This document shows positions 11,118-22,694 of a stretch of DNA of 64,000 bases, piece after piece. The notes beneath the pieces are model-generated. The model did not search any database. It saw only the letters and a list, made by a program, of their open reading frames with translations, and was not told the DNA's origin. The first letter of the stretch is position 1; each line of letters begins with the position of its first letter. This DNA comes from Melieria omissa (taxonomy: Eukaryota > Arthropoda > Insecta > Diptera > Ulidiidae). A program made the position numbers and the translations under genes. The DNA is taken from assembly GCA_963971225.1 (NCBI GenBank), contig OZ020267.1:52717590-52781589 (forward strand). Reading direction: 5' to 3'.

Positions 11118-11589
11118 AAGTTGTGCTTAAGCGAGCTTTTTACATAGAAGGCTGCCATTCCAACCTCAACCTTACTTAAGATCTCAGAATAACCTGAACC
11201 ATTGAGATCAGGAGACCTCTACACTTCCAGGATCTCACAAAGTGGATTTAAGAGACCAACACAAATGCTAATGAGGCATCTAAACGGCACTGTAAGTGGT
11301 AATTGTGGTACTTAACTATGTTAGCAACCACTCAACCAAGCAACCAACCAAGTAGGACAATCAGTCAAATCTGAACAAGAAAAGCTTTCAACCTAACAAA
11401 GATACAATGCATTTTTTCTTCAAATTTATTCCTATTTTCCGACATATCGTTGCCTCAGAAAAGGAATGTCGTATGTTCCATTAAGCTTAATAGGACATCC
11501 GACATTTGTTATTTTGCTTGGTCTTCTTGTTTTTGCACTTCTTCCAGCTCTGATTTAGTGCTATAAACTGCACTATGGAGCATTGAAAA
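11118..11589. other. Intergenic, nothing recognised
   Basis: Mixed sequence with short CAACCAAC-type reiterations near 11330. I see no coding similarity. Confidence 0.4.
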
Positions 11590-11900
11590 TTTTTATTCGA
11601 ACATTTGTTTCATTCAAATTTGGCACCCAACCTGCAGACAGCTTTCTTATGCCTAAATCTTGATTCAATATATGACAAACACGTTCTCCAGATATATTTA
11701 TAAACTCTGCTATATGCTATTTCGAAGGTTGTCTAGCAGCATTTCGAGAACTTGAGCCATGTTACTGTCAGTGATTAGAGTTTTTGGATGCCCCGAACAT
11801 TCATATTTAGTCTCCAAAGGTGGTACAGCCGCGTTTAAATTCAGCTGCTCAAAATTTTACGCTCGTAAATGATGGTGCAGAGACCCTGTACACAACTTCC
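11590..11900 (-). pseudogene. Irritans-type mariner transposase remnant
   Basis: Read from the right, the minus strand gives SGHPKTLITDSNMAQVLEM, then after frame damage SGERVCHILNQDLGIRKLSA followed by GWVPNLN. These correspond to the linker and second helix-turn-helix of irritans/Himar-like transposases (family knowledge). Faint similarity extends rightwards to about 12100. The catalytic domain and inverted ends are not recognisable. A related fragment lies at 49915-50160. Confidence 0.7.
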
Positions 11901-12105
11901 AACTCGTCTTAATTGTGCGTGGGCGCATTGCCTTTCAAAAACAAATACTTTTTTCAAATCTTCACCATCACTCACATCGACTGACTCAAACCACTGTCAA
12001 ACAACAGCTGCGAATTCAAAATGCCCGACTTATGGCTGAAAACCCTTCAAAAGAGACGCACAGATTCCCTCTTTTTTTGTTGACAAGTGCTGTCATCTTC
12101 ATGTT

Positions 12106-12129
12106 GAGGTCGGAAACTTTTCCGACCTC
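12106..12129. repeat. 24-bp hairpin palindrome
   Basis: GAGGTCGGA, then AACTTT, then TCCGACCTC: a 9-bp perfect stem. A related hairpin half (TCTTGAGGTCCGAAATTTTT) occurs near 50091 beside the sister mariner relic, so this may be part of that element. Confidence 0.6.
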
Positions 12130-13449
12130 ACACATTTAAACATCTGATTAATGAGTTTTGCCCGTTGCTGCTGAGATCGATTCATTATTCCTAGGCTCAC
12201 CAATTTGTATCGTTCGGACAATAATAAATTTTAAAATGACCTGTCAAACTGTTGTAAAATGTTGCCAAGTGTTTTCGGCCAAGTTATAACCGTTATCGAT
12301 TAACGTTCGTTTTGGCTGTCGGCAGGGTTGCTCGACGTGTACGATTCCATGACAGGCGAATGTTGCATGCGGCACGTTGACGCAAAAGCAACGCCATTGG
12401 TGCGGGGGGCAATGCGGAGGTAGAACAACATTTTGACGCCATGTTTATTTTATGTACAGTCGCTTTTCACTTAAAGTTTGCGTGTGGCCGCTGTGCGCGG
12501 AATTAAGTTTCTTTTATGCTGTTTGACACGAAATGCGCTGCCAGAAATTTCACTCCCAACTGCACTGACAGTGAACAATGAACGATGTGCTGATGTGGTG
12601 AGGGGGGAAGTTAAAGGAATTTCAGCTATATAAATATTTGTATTATCCTGAGCAAGAATAACATGGCTGAGCGGCTTTTAATGTGGCATGCAATAATAGA
12701 ATATTTTATAATACATTTTGTTAGAACTAAACGAAAAAAATTGAGGTAATTAAAAAAGTAACAAAATAACAAAATTTATCCGTGTGATTAAATTCGAAAT
12801 AAATGCTTAAATAATAAAGTTTTTATGTTTTTGTTATAAGCAAATTTAAAAATTATTTTCAAATATTTAAAGACGTTGACAATAGTCAACAGGTCGGGTC
12901 ATGTCAATCAAATGTGTTGTTGTTGTTCTTCTAAGATGTCACGTCAAGCTCAGCCCGAGCATAATGCACATAATTTTCGCTCAAGGCGAGTTGACATTTT
13001 GACTAATTTAGCCAACGCAAGTTGTGGTCGCAGCCGTCGCTGTGCGGTGGCAACAAATTGCGGCGCGCAGTCGGGCAGCAGTCGGCACAGCTGTGGCTTG
13101 TCATCGGCATTAATGTTGGGCGCGCATCCTTGCAGCCAAAGGACTGGGCTGCGAGTGTATGGAAAAGTGTGCGCATTGTTTTACTGGCTCACATTCGGAG
13201 AAGCTGCATTAACCCATTACGGCAAAGCCATCACTGGGCACATGAATTGTTGTGTTTGGCACAACGCATTTGGACAGTGGTGGCAACAGTTGGGGGAATA
13301 TAGGAAAACTTTACATATCTTTTCAAGTTTTAATTTGTTTATTATTGAAATATTTTCGAATAATTCGCATAATCCGTTCTGGAGGTTTTTCACTCCAGGA
13401 TTACTAATGTTCTGGTCAACCTACCGAACTTAAAGACAAACAAATCAAA
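12130..13449. other. Intergenic, including a GC-rich block
   Basis: A 185-codon frame at 12876-13433 is open across a GC-rich patch and then AT-rich DNA. It has no recognisable domain and its composition changes midway, so I do not call it a gene. Regulatory DNA or a non-coding exon is possible. Confidence 0.4.
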
Positions 13450-13760
13450 GTCTTATTTTAGTTGGATCGTCATGAAACTGTGCGAGAGATTGCATAGAAG
13501 ATAAATGTATCACACGGAGTACTTGAAAGTACCTTGGAACACCTTGGACTCGTTAAGAATCCAGAATTGAAAGAGATCCACTATTCAGAGCGGCAATTTG
13601 CTAACAGTTTCTTAAATAATGGGTACTCGATGCTAAAGAACCTCTAATTTTCTGTGGTTTGGTGAAAAAGTACATGAGACAAAAAATTATGGAGCCAGAG
13701 TGGGCCATTGCATTCAAATTTCACAAAAAAGGTGGGAAATTCGATAAATTGCTATATAAC
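13450..13760 (+). pseudogene. Probable mariner/Tc1 transposase remnant
   Basis: The plus-strand frame reads LDRHETVREIAxKINVSHG, then LESTLEHLGLVKNPELKEIH. This resembles the paired helix-turn-helix of mariner-like (maT or irritans-like) transposases. After a frame break it continues with W-K-S-T-W-D-K-K-L-W, similar to the tryptophan-rich stretch before the second catalytic region. It is heavily decayed, no ends are visible, and the subfamily is uncertain. Confidence 0.5.
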
Positions 13761-14064
13761 TACTCATAAGTTGTTCTTAGAGGGTTAAAACCTATGACTG
13801 ACCCTACTAGTTTTCCCTACTGAACATTTCCTTCAAACATATTTATACCCTACTTCCAACCCTTAATCGGTCTGCCATACAAAATTAGTGTTTTTATAAA
13901 ATAGGCTCCAACTGCTCCCATGTTGCTCCCAGATGTGTCAAATGTAAGACCGACACTCATTTATTTTTTCTTCCGAATGTTTCTTCCAAACAAAGCTACT
14001 CGCTATCTCCAATTTTAAAGGCGGCTGCCATACAAAACTGACCATTTTGTATGGAATTGGCTCC
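13761..14064. other. Leader region of the 155-bp array
   Basis: This holds two spaced copies of CTGCCATACAAAA (about 13871 and 14028) and CTCCAAnCT words that recur, but not the 155-bp unit. It may be the non-repetitive end of the element that carries the array. Confidence 0.4.
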
Positions 14065-15331
14065 AAACTTGGAAATGTAGTAAAGTTAGCGAGGAAACAT
14101 CGTATCTCGTAAACTACTGAACCAATTTAAATGACTTTTTCAACGATCGGCAACATTTTTGAGTATAAAAAATACAAAAATTATGAAGGTTCAGAAATTC
14201 ACCACCAGAGGGCGTCTCTCATATAAACGGAGTTGTAAAGTAAGCAAGGAAATATCGTAGCTCGGAAACTACTGAACCGATTTAAATGACTTTTTCAACG
14301 ATCGGCAACATTTTTTAGTACAAAAAATACAAAAATAATTAAGGTTCAGAAATTCGCCACCAGAGGGCGTCTCCCATATAAACGGAGTTGTAAAGTAAGC
14401 AAGGAAATATCGTAGCTCGGAAACTACTGAACCGATTTAAATGACTTTTTCAACGATCGGCAACATTTTTTAGTACAAAAAATACAAAAATAATTAAGGT
14501 TCAGAAATTCGCCACCAGAGGGTGTCTCCCATATAATCGGAGTTGTGAAGTAAGCAAGGAAACATCGTATCTCGTAAACTACTGAGCCGATTTAAATGAC
14601 TTTTTCAGCAACCGGCAACATTATTAAGTAGAAAAAATACAAAATTAATTAAGGTTCAGAAAATCGCCACCAGAGGGCGTCTCTCATGTAAACGGAGTTG
14701 TAAAGTAAGGAAGGAAATATCGTAGCTCGGAAACTAATGAACAGATTTGAATGATTTTTTCAGCAGTCGAAAACATTCATGATTATAAAAAATACAAAAT
14801 TACTTAAGATTAAGAAATTCACCACCACAGGGCGTCTCCCATACAATCGGCGTTGTGAAGTTAGCGAGGAAACATCGTAGCTCGGAAACTACTGAACCGA
14901 TTTAAATGACTTTTTCAGCGATCGGCAACATTTTTTAGTACAAAAAATACAAAAATAATTAAGGTTCAGAAATTTGCCACCAGAGGGCGTCTCTCATGTA
15001 AACGGAGTTGTAAAGTAAGCAAGGAAATATCGTAGCTCGGAAACTAATGAACAGATTTGAATGATTTTTTCAGCAGTCGAAAACATTCATGAGTATAAAA
15101 AATACAAAATGACTTAAAATTAAGAAATTCACCACCAGAGGGCGTCTCCCATACAATCGGCGTTGTGAAGTTAGCGAGGAAACATCGTATCTCGGAAATT
15201 ACTGAACCGATTTGAATGATTTGTTCAGCAGTCGAAAACATTCATGAGTATAAAAAATACAAAATTATTAAAACTTCAGAAATTCACTACCAGAGGGCTT
15301 CTCCCATATAATTGGAGTTGAGAGGTTGTCA
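14065..15331. repeat. 155-bp tandem array, about 8 units
   Basis: The landmark (A/G)AGGAAA(T/C)ATCGTA starts at 14091, 14246, 14401, 14556, 14711, 14866, 15021 and 15176, a constant period of exactly 155 bp with no net indels. Units differ by scattered substitutions. The 14711 and 15021 units are near-duplicates, indicating a 310-bp higher-order copy. Each unit contains CCACCAGAGGGCG or a 1-2-base variant. I see no open frame through the array. Confidence 0.95.
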
Positions 15332-16544
15332 ACTTTTGCGTTTCTACGAAGCAATATTCAAAATGTTTTGTCGAAACCCCATTAACCTCACTCTTGTACG
15401 CATCCTAATAGACAATCAAACTGATTGTCAAATAACTAGAAAGATATATCTACAGGTAAACGCACGACCCATAGAGACAAACGATTTTACGTACTTACGC
15501 TCCTTTGTTTCCTTCTTTCCCCCTCTGAAATTTTGGCTACCGCTGCAACATAACTCAAAAGCGAAATTATGGTTTTGCCCCGTAGGGTAGGCTAACATTT
15601 TGGTCATGAATAACAATGGCGCCTATCTCTGCGTTGGCCTTCACTATCCCGTTGACATACATGGACCATGCACACGCACACACAAACACATGAAACGGGT
15701 GAATTTGATTGAAGTTTAGAGGTTGAAATAATTTTATCCAGCATTATGTGACAATTAATTGAATTTCAAAGTAGCTTTAATTATTCACACAATCAAGACA
15801 GCATACGGTGCTGGTGGAGAAGAAGAAGCATACGGTGGCGACTGCGAGGGTTGCACAGATTTCGATTGCAAATTCCACTCGCTTCAGTTTCCCCGTGCCG
15901 ATGCACACATTTCACATTTGGCCGCTGCCAGATTATGATTAATTTTGCATTCAAGTTTTGGCATTATCTCCCAATTAGATTGCAATTAATAATAAAACTT
16001 ACAATCCCTCACACATACACATGTTGCATATCGAAAAAATGTTGATTTTTAATAGATACGCAGACAGAGAGTTGAAAAGGCCGAGTTCGCAGTTGTGTGC
16101 GTGGCCGGCGCCGTTTGGGCCGTGTGGTAAATCTCAAGTGGGTCATTACCTTGCATCCATTATCCTAATGGCGCGTTATGCTGTTCAAATAAAACACTGT
16201 GTGTGTGTCAAACGGCTGTGTATGTGTACCGGCCGCTCTGTTTATTCGGTGTGCTCTGTGCATGTGTTGCACATGTGAGTTGGTCATTACTGCGAAGAGG
16301 GATGTGAAAAGTTTGTACACCAGCGCACCAACTTGGCAGCCACTTATTGTGGTTGGCATTTCATTTTAACATCATTATCAATTTATTAAAGTTAAGAAGT
16401 TGTTAATAGTCAAACTGAGTTGTTGCAGTTAGTTGCCGGTTGTAGTTTTGTATGATTATTTGACTTTGTTTGCACGCTACACATTTACTTGGAGTTGCTT
16501 CAACTGTCGTTATATTACAGCACAAATTATTACAGCACTACATT
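15332..16544. other. Intergenic, nothing recognised
   Basis: Mixed sequence with a short CA-rich stretch at 15668-15690. Short frames on both strands have no recognisable content. Confidence 0.4.
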
Positions 16545-17031
16545 AAGTCATAGCTTAATGGTTTGTGCATTCGATATTTAGTGAAAACGTTGTGTATTCA
16601 AAGCAACATTGGGCAAATAAATAACAACAATTAATTGAATGAATAATTCAATGGCAATTGCAGGTGGTGGAAGACATAGCTAAATGGTTTGTGCATTAGA
16701 TATTTAGTGAGAGCGTTGTGTATTCAAAGCAACATTCGGCAAATAAATAACAAAAATTAATTGTATGACTAATTCAATGGCAATTGCAGGTGGTGGAAGT
16801 CATAGCTTAATGGTTTGTGCATTAGATATTTAGTGAAAACGTTGTGTGTTCAAACCAACATTCGGAAAATAAATAACAAAAATTAATTGTATGACTAATT
16901 CAATGGCAATTGCAGGTGGTGGAAGTCATAGCTTAATGGTTTGTGCATTAGATATTTAGTGAGAGAGTTGTGTATTCAAAACATCATTCAGCAAGTAAAT
17001 AACAACAATGAATTGTATGACTAATTCAATA
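16545..17031. repeat. 126-bp tandem array, 4 units
   Basis: The landmark TAGC(T/A)(T/A)AATGGTTTGTGC starts at 16551, 16677, 16803 and 16929, exactly 126 bp apart. The last unit is slightly short. Units 1-3 end with GCAATTGCAGGTGGTGGAAG, which contains a CAGGTG E-box. It is unrelated in sequence to the 155-bp array and has no coding frame. Confidence 0.93.
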
Positions 17032-19249
17032 GCTCAGCGTTTGATGATCATTTCTCTCGTCTCAGCAAACAATAATTAAGCCCACTTTAGTATAGAAAAA
17101 TTTAAATTTACTTTTTTTTATTTATTTTATTTCTTTAATATTAAATTTACTCGTTGTGTTCTAATAAACTTGCGAGAACAATTTTTTAATGCCATAAAAA
17201 ATAAAGTTTCATTTCTGATAGACACTTCAAATACTAAACACAAATTGAAATATACTTTAGTTTTAAATTTAAACTTTATTAATTTTGCTTATAACAATTA
17301 CGGTCTTTCTTAAATATACCATTTAAAAAAACATGTAAAAAATATTTGACACTTTCTTGTGGCAACCCCACTTATTTGACTTCTTTGCACACATAAAAGA
17401 AGACGAAGAAGACTTCTTCATGACATAAAATATGCCAATGATTTATTGAAGACATCTCAATACTTAAGTATGCGCACTTTTGTGCTTACTCGGTCTGAAT
17501 GGGTTTAAGTGCCGCATAGCAGTTCTGCTTTCATAATTTAAAGCCAATTGAAAGCTCAATGCGGCACTTACATTCGAGTCAAATTCCACAGAAATTCCAA
17601 CCCAAACTACCAACAAACGTAAATGTTTAAATACAGCGCGCCTCATTCATTCCTGCCGCTTGTGGATGTGCTGCCCGTTCGGCCATTTTAAAATACCAAT
17701 ACAACAAAATTGTTTCCCTCAACCAGTCAGCCAGCACTCTGCTTCAATTCAATTGGGTCACTTTGTCTATCATTCGTAGAACAGCAACAACAATACACAC
17801 AAAAATAACAAAAAAAAACATAAACTACAACAGCCTCGAGCAGCAACCAAAACAACAAAAACCACAACAACAATAGTTACTAAGCAATAGCTTTCTGACG
17901 GCTGCCACGTTTGTCGGCCGAAAAGGATTGATGGAGTCGGGTTAGCTCTGCTACTTAAATGGGGGTTTTGCTATTGTTGTTGTTTTTATTGTTTTGAGCA
18001 TGAAGGTTTTGTTGTTTATGCGGCTGCTATTGTTGTTATTGCATCTAATTGCGCACCATTGTGCAAACGATTGTACTGCGGTCTGCCACAGCCATTCACC
18101 TGATTTCGCTGTATCCTTTTTCGGCACCGTTACTGCTACTCCATTTCTCCTTTCATTTTTCATTTTTAGTTTGCCTAGTTTCTTGCTTTCGTTGGCGCTG
18201 CGAACGCGCGCACACATTTCAGCTGCAAAGGACAAGTAGCAGAAGAAGCAAAAGGATAATAAGTGGGTTGAATATTTTTCGTGGAACCTTAAATAAAAAT
18301 TCAATTGAGACAAGTTGTGTGCGGCCAGCTCAAATTTTGAATTGAATTCGCTTGATTTGCTTTTTTTTCGTTCGCTTGTTGGTCGTCTTGCATTTCGAGT
18401 GTCCTTGTGCCGCCGGCAGTGCAGTTGGCTGACAACGTTGTTGTTATTTTTTTGTTGCTGTGGCTGTCAGCATTGCCATTGCCATTATCCTGCCATTATT
18501 TATACAATTATCTCGATTAAATGCGCTGCCAGTGCTGCCATTCAACCCCACTTTGCGGTGCCCCGGCCGTCGTCAACCGCCAGCAAGCCGCCAGCTGCCG
18601 TTGCATGGAAATGCTTTTAAGTTTTTCGAAAAGTCTAATTGAAGTAATTTGAAAACATTCACGTTCGCGTTTAGGTTAATTGAAATTTCCCATGAAATGT
18701 CAAGCAACATTTTCGGCCAATTTCATGAATTATTGAGTTATCCTGCCGTGCGTAAGTTATGTAAATTAGGCGTGCGCTCTCCATTCAATTCACTGTGGTT
18801 CAATTGTCCGCAACCTGGCGACGCGACACAGCAAACCGGCAGCGGTGCCGACAGTCAAGTGTCCGAATTTGGGCATTAAAGGTAAAACGAAATTAATTTT
18901 GATGTCCTTTTCATGTCAAGTGCTGTCCTTTACCGTTTCGCATTTGTGCAATGCGACTTTATGTATTTCCGAAGGACGCGCGGCATTTGGGTTGAATAAA
19001 ATAGAATAATTAATTTCATATTCAATTAAATTTCACATTATGACACTCATTAAACGTGGAGTCAAAGTCAATTACCAAGTGGCACACATACAAAATGCCA
19101 AAAGTTTTATGTTGAAATGACAAATTTTCAATGAAATCATTATTTAGTGACAGCGAGAAAATAAAAATAAAAGCATTATGCGATTTATTGTTGTAGGTAG
19201 CGAATTGGAAAAGCTTAAAATATTTTTTAGTCATGAAAATCTGTAGACA
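17032..19249. other. Intergenic, with a GC-richer segment
   Basis: 17400-18880 has higher GC, CAA/TTG trinucleotide runs and many overlapping frames (up to about 120 codons) on both strands. Their residue composition reflects the CAA, CTG and TTG repeats and no domain is visible. An untranslated exon or enhancer is possible. Confidence 0.4.
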
Positions 19250-19889
19250 TCTTAAACTAGAAAACTCGTAAGGACCATATCCTTTACAGGACCATATGCT
19301 TTTCATGAAATTTTCCATAACCAAATCGCAAAGTGGCTGCCCTATGTCCTCGATAGCCTCACGAATTCTCTCTTTGAGGTCTTGAATCGACGCTGGGCTG
19401 TTGGCGTACACCTTATCTTTCACGTGGCCCCAAAGGAAGAAGTCGCAAGGTGTTAAATCACAAGATCTCGGTGGCCAATTCTGATCACCTTTTCCAGAGA
19501 TAACACGATCCGGAAACTTTTCCCGTAAAAGAGCAATGGTTTCGTTGCTTGTGTGGCACGTAGCGACGTCTTGTTGAAAGTAAACGTTGTCCAGATCAAT
19601 ACCATCCAACTCCGACCATCCAACTCCGAAAAATCATTAATCATCTCTCGAGGACGAAGAATCGACAAACCTGGGTTTTCTTCAACACTTTGGGCTACAG
19701 CAGCAATATTCTCAGTTGTTCTTTTTGTAGTGAATTTTAATAATTTCAATGCGTTGTTGAAGCGTGTATCGTTCCATTTTTAGTAATGGCGTAGTTTCAA
19801 CTTGTCAAATGTCAAAGACTAAAAGGTTCAAAAGTGACAGCTACCGAAATACCGGGTGACTCAAAATAACACCTCTTGTTGGAAAACAC
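19250..19889 (-). mobile_element. Rosa-group (DD41D) mariner, 3'-truncated deletion copy
   Basis: The right end, read on the minus strand, is GTTTTCCAACAAGAGGTGTT beside TA, identical in type to the ends of the 56882-61100 element. The left terminus is not visible. Internal deletions remove the helix-turn-helix segment and the first catalytic Asp region. Confidence 0.8.
19255..19780 (-). pseudogene. Rosa-group mariner transposase, deleted
   Basis: The minus strand opens MERYTLQQRIEIIKIHYK, then jumps and frameshifts to TTENIAAVAQSVEENPGLS. A further jump leads to GIDLDNVYFQQDVATCHTS, which contains the second catalytic Asp. NWPPRSCDLTPCDFFLWGHV contains the third. Exactly 41 residues lie between QQD and TPCD, the spacing that defines the rosa (DD41D) group. 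The frame then runs VMENFMKSIWSCK into non-homologous sequence. Confidence 0.85.
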
Positions 19890-19953
19890 TATACAAAAAA
19901 ACTACACCGTGCCACAAAAATAAAAAAACTTAAAACACGAAAAAATCGATATA

Positions 19954-21176
19954 CAGTCTGTCCAGTAGAAGCATGATCGTCGTAACTTGGAAACTATTTG
20001 TGCTATTCGTTTCAAACAAACTGCATTTTGTGCGTTTATAATATTTATTGTACGCAATATTTTTAATAACAGGTATAGTCTGATCTGATCAAGTTGCCGA
20101 GGCAATCGACTTCAAATCAGCCGAACTTGTCTCGATAACTGTTTTGCTTCTCATATAGTTTTTCCTCTGAGTTTCTGCTTTACAATTGCCCACACTTTTT
20201 CTATCGGGTTGGCATCAGACGACTGTGAGGGCCAATCTAACACTTCTGCCCCATTTTGCTGTTTCCACTCAGCACACATTCGGCTGCGATGTTTGTGGTC
20301 GTTGTCTTCTTGTATAATCCAAGAGAGTCCTCTTCTCCTGAACATCTTCGCAGCTGATGGTAATAACGTTCTTTCATAAATTTTGTTCATCGAAACCGCG
20401 TTTAAGTTGGTGGCAATAACGAAAAGTCGCCCAAATCCTTTTTCTGAGAAGCAGCCCGAAACATGGACCTTTACCGAGACTTTAACAGTTCGTTGGAACA
20501 ATCGGTTGATGGCGGCACACCAAGATCGATCTATGCTACTATTTTCCCAAAACTAGGATTCATCCGTGAATATTACATTATTCCAATTCCGATCTAAATT
20601 GGCATAAGCCCCGGCAAGTCGTTTTTAAACGTGTGATTATGAGAGCAACAGTTTTTTCAAAGAGCTCCGGTATTTAACGTCGTTAGTTCTTAAACGTCCT
20701 CGAATCGTCTCTTTTGATATTTGAACACAACTTTTCTCTAAAACTGCTTTAGCTTTACACAACGATAATCCCAGCTTTGTCGCAAACCAATCATGTATCA
20801 TGATTTTCTTGTCCTGTTTTGGGGAGGTCTTTTTTTCAAGGCCCCGTCCAGCCAAATCATTGACATTTTTGCTTTCATATACTGTTTCGTCCACCTCGTT
20901 AGGAATGACTTCGACTTCTTCATATATTTTGCTAAAGCTAAATGTGACATTTACGGCCTTCTAGGGTCTAGACAAAGGAATACGGCTTCAAGTCGCTTCT
21001 CTCACGCAGAGCTCATCTTGTTAAAACACCCTGTACTTTGAAATTGTTTCACGAGACTAAGATTTTTTGCAATGCGTATTACAAAAATGTTGAGGCTACT
21101 AAGGTGCATTCAAATTTTTTTGATAACGGTACTCTGAGTGAAAATTTGGTCGATCACGCTTCTACTGGACAGACTG
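19954..21176 (-). mobile_element. Tc1-like element (DD34E), complete ends
   Basis: Inverted ends of 26-27 bp (CAGTCTGTCCAGTAGAAGC, then A or G, then TGATCG) lie directly inside TA at 19952-19953 and 21177-21178. The length of 1223 bp is nearly full size for a short-TIR Tc1 element. The transposase runs on the minus strand but is broken. I cannot name the subfamily. Confidence 0.93.
20151..21016 (-). pseudogene. Tc1-like transposase with stops and frameshifts
   Basis: The minus strand starts near MSSA at 21016 and soon meets stops. The region around GRGLEKKTSPKQDKKIM to KYRSSLKKLLLS is the second half of the paired helix-turn-helix domain. The first catalytic Asp is in NVIFTDES, followed by a nonsense TAG before FW. 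The second Asp is in IQEDNDHKH and the catalytic Glu in NPIEKVWAIVK, with exactly 34 residues between them (DD34E). It ends at KLRGKTI. With only a few lesions, this is one of the better preserved transposases in the window. Confidence 0.88.
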
Positions 21177-21378
21177 TACATGCAAAACTAGGCGGCCAAA
21201 TATAGTAAAACTGTGTTTTTAGTTTTTATATCTGACGAAAGGATTTTTTTGGCTTTGATTTTCTAGGTCATAAATATTTAAAAATATATTAAAAAAATTT
21301 AGACAATCTAGAATACCAAAATTTTATAGATACCAAAGGAAAAAGTTCCTTAGAATAAAAAAAAAATATATTTGTGTG

Positions 21379-21666
21379 GTGCGCAAGGACGAATAATTAT
21401 TGAACATGTCCTTTTAAAACTTCATCCATAAATATACTTGAACATTTTTAATAATTTTGTTTTTTTAAATATGTCTTAATGAATAATACGTACACGAATC
21501 CTCGAATTTGGTTAATTTTTTTTATAATTATTGTATTTTGTTATTTCTTTTAAATTATATGTATAAGGACTAATAACCTTATGACATATTTTAAAAACAA
21601 AAAAACTATATATTTATGGATGGAGTTATCAGAGAACATTTTCAATACTTATTCGTCCTTTTGCAC
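21379..21666. mobile_element. MITE with about 58-bp inverted repeats
   Basis: The left arm GTGCGCAAGGACGAATAATT and the inverted right arm GTGCAAAAGGACGAATAAGT stay similar for about 58 bp, ending in CATCCATAAATATA in both. I see no clear target duplication, so the superfamily is open. There is no coding capacity. Confidence 0.68.
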
Positions 21667-22520
21667 TAAAAATTAAATTTTGTAAAATTTCACGGAACTT
21701 TCACTTTCAATTGATGCCCATATTGATATCGTAAATTGTGCTCAATTATTCAAATAATTTTTTAAGTACCCATGTTCTTGAAACTAGAAATACCTTTTAA
21801 AGAATTTAAGAAGAAAAAGTCTATGTTTTTGTTTTTGTTTTCAATGCCCATTCAGCTTTAATAGGGAAGGCGTCGCTCTATCCTTTGTAAGTCTAGGATC
21901 GCTTTAAATCGCTTTAATTTTCTCCAGGGGGTTTTCAGTCTTTTAGTACTTATATTCCCTTCAAGGTTATCTTAATGCTTATGGGGTCTTTGTAGCTTTT
22001 AACAATTAATACAATTTTAATTTTCTTACTTAATTTGATTCAGTATGGGTTCATTAGCTCATCGTTTTTAAAAGTGATTACGATTCGAAGGCACTTGTTA
22101 ATGAATACCTAAGGCCTCTGCTGAAAAAAGTTATGAAACAAAAAGTTTAAGCTACATTTTTTATTGCTAACCAATTAGTCAATTGTCTAAAAATAAAAAA
22201 AAGGAGTGGTGCAGTACAAAACGTTGAAGGAGTGCCGCAACATTGTCGAGAGCTTTGACCTTTTAAAACAATTAAAGCGTTAAAATAGTGAAGGAAAAAA
22301 GCTGAATAAATATTGCTTGTCTTCATACTGAGTTTATAATGTCTGACCTGCAGTGGCTTTTTTATGCTCCTAGGAATATAATAGGTGCATCAAATTGGTG
22401 CATCTTGACTCAATTTAAGCCAGAAAAGCTTCTATAAAACTGTTCTGAAAACGTGTATTGGGGGAGCTTTATTTTTTTCCTTGTTCACTTCTTCTGGAGC
22501 ATAGGGTCTTCACAAGACTT
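21667..22520. other. Intergenic, nothing recognised
   Basis: AT-rich, with no coding or repeat signal apart from GTTCACTTCTTCTGGAGCATAG near 22483. Related stretches occur at about 28226 and, inverted, at about 53823. Confidence 0.35.
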
Positions 22521-22694
22521 TTCCATGGGAAACTTATAGCATAATATATGTGAACTACTTTACCACTAGTGAGGACCGGCTCTGCCCAGGAGGAGTTGGG
22601 AAGTCGTATAAGAGTGAATATGTCCTTCAGCAATGTTTAAGTTATAAAAGTCACTTCAACCTAACCTAAGCTAGGACTATTTATATAACTAATG
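22521..22694. repeat. Single-locus counterpart of captured DNA, part A
   Basis: From TTCCATGGGAAACTTATAGC onward this is nearly identical to the foreign part of each 666-bp unit at 57631-60962 (about two differences over the first 147 bp). It ends at TAATG, where the Transib-like element has inserted. It includes a CAACCTAACCTAAG stretch like a SINE tail, so the segment may itself be partly repeat-derived. Confidence 0.85.

Noticed and set aside
12876..13433. 185-codon open frame on the plus strand
   Set aside because: It has no recognisable domain. The first half reflects a GC-rich block and the second half AT-rich DNA, with no consistent codon preference. Its length alone is not enough.
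14065..15331. Tandem arrays (155, 126, 136 and 82 bp) as CRISPR
   Set aside because: Repeats are directly adjacent with no spacers and far longer than CRISPR repeats, and the genome is that of an animal.
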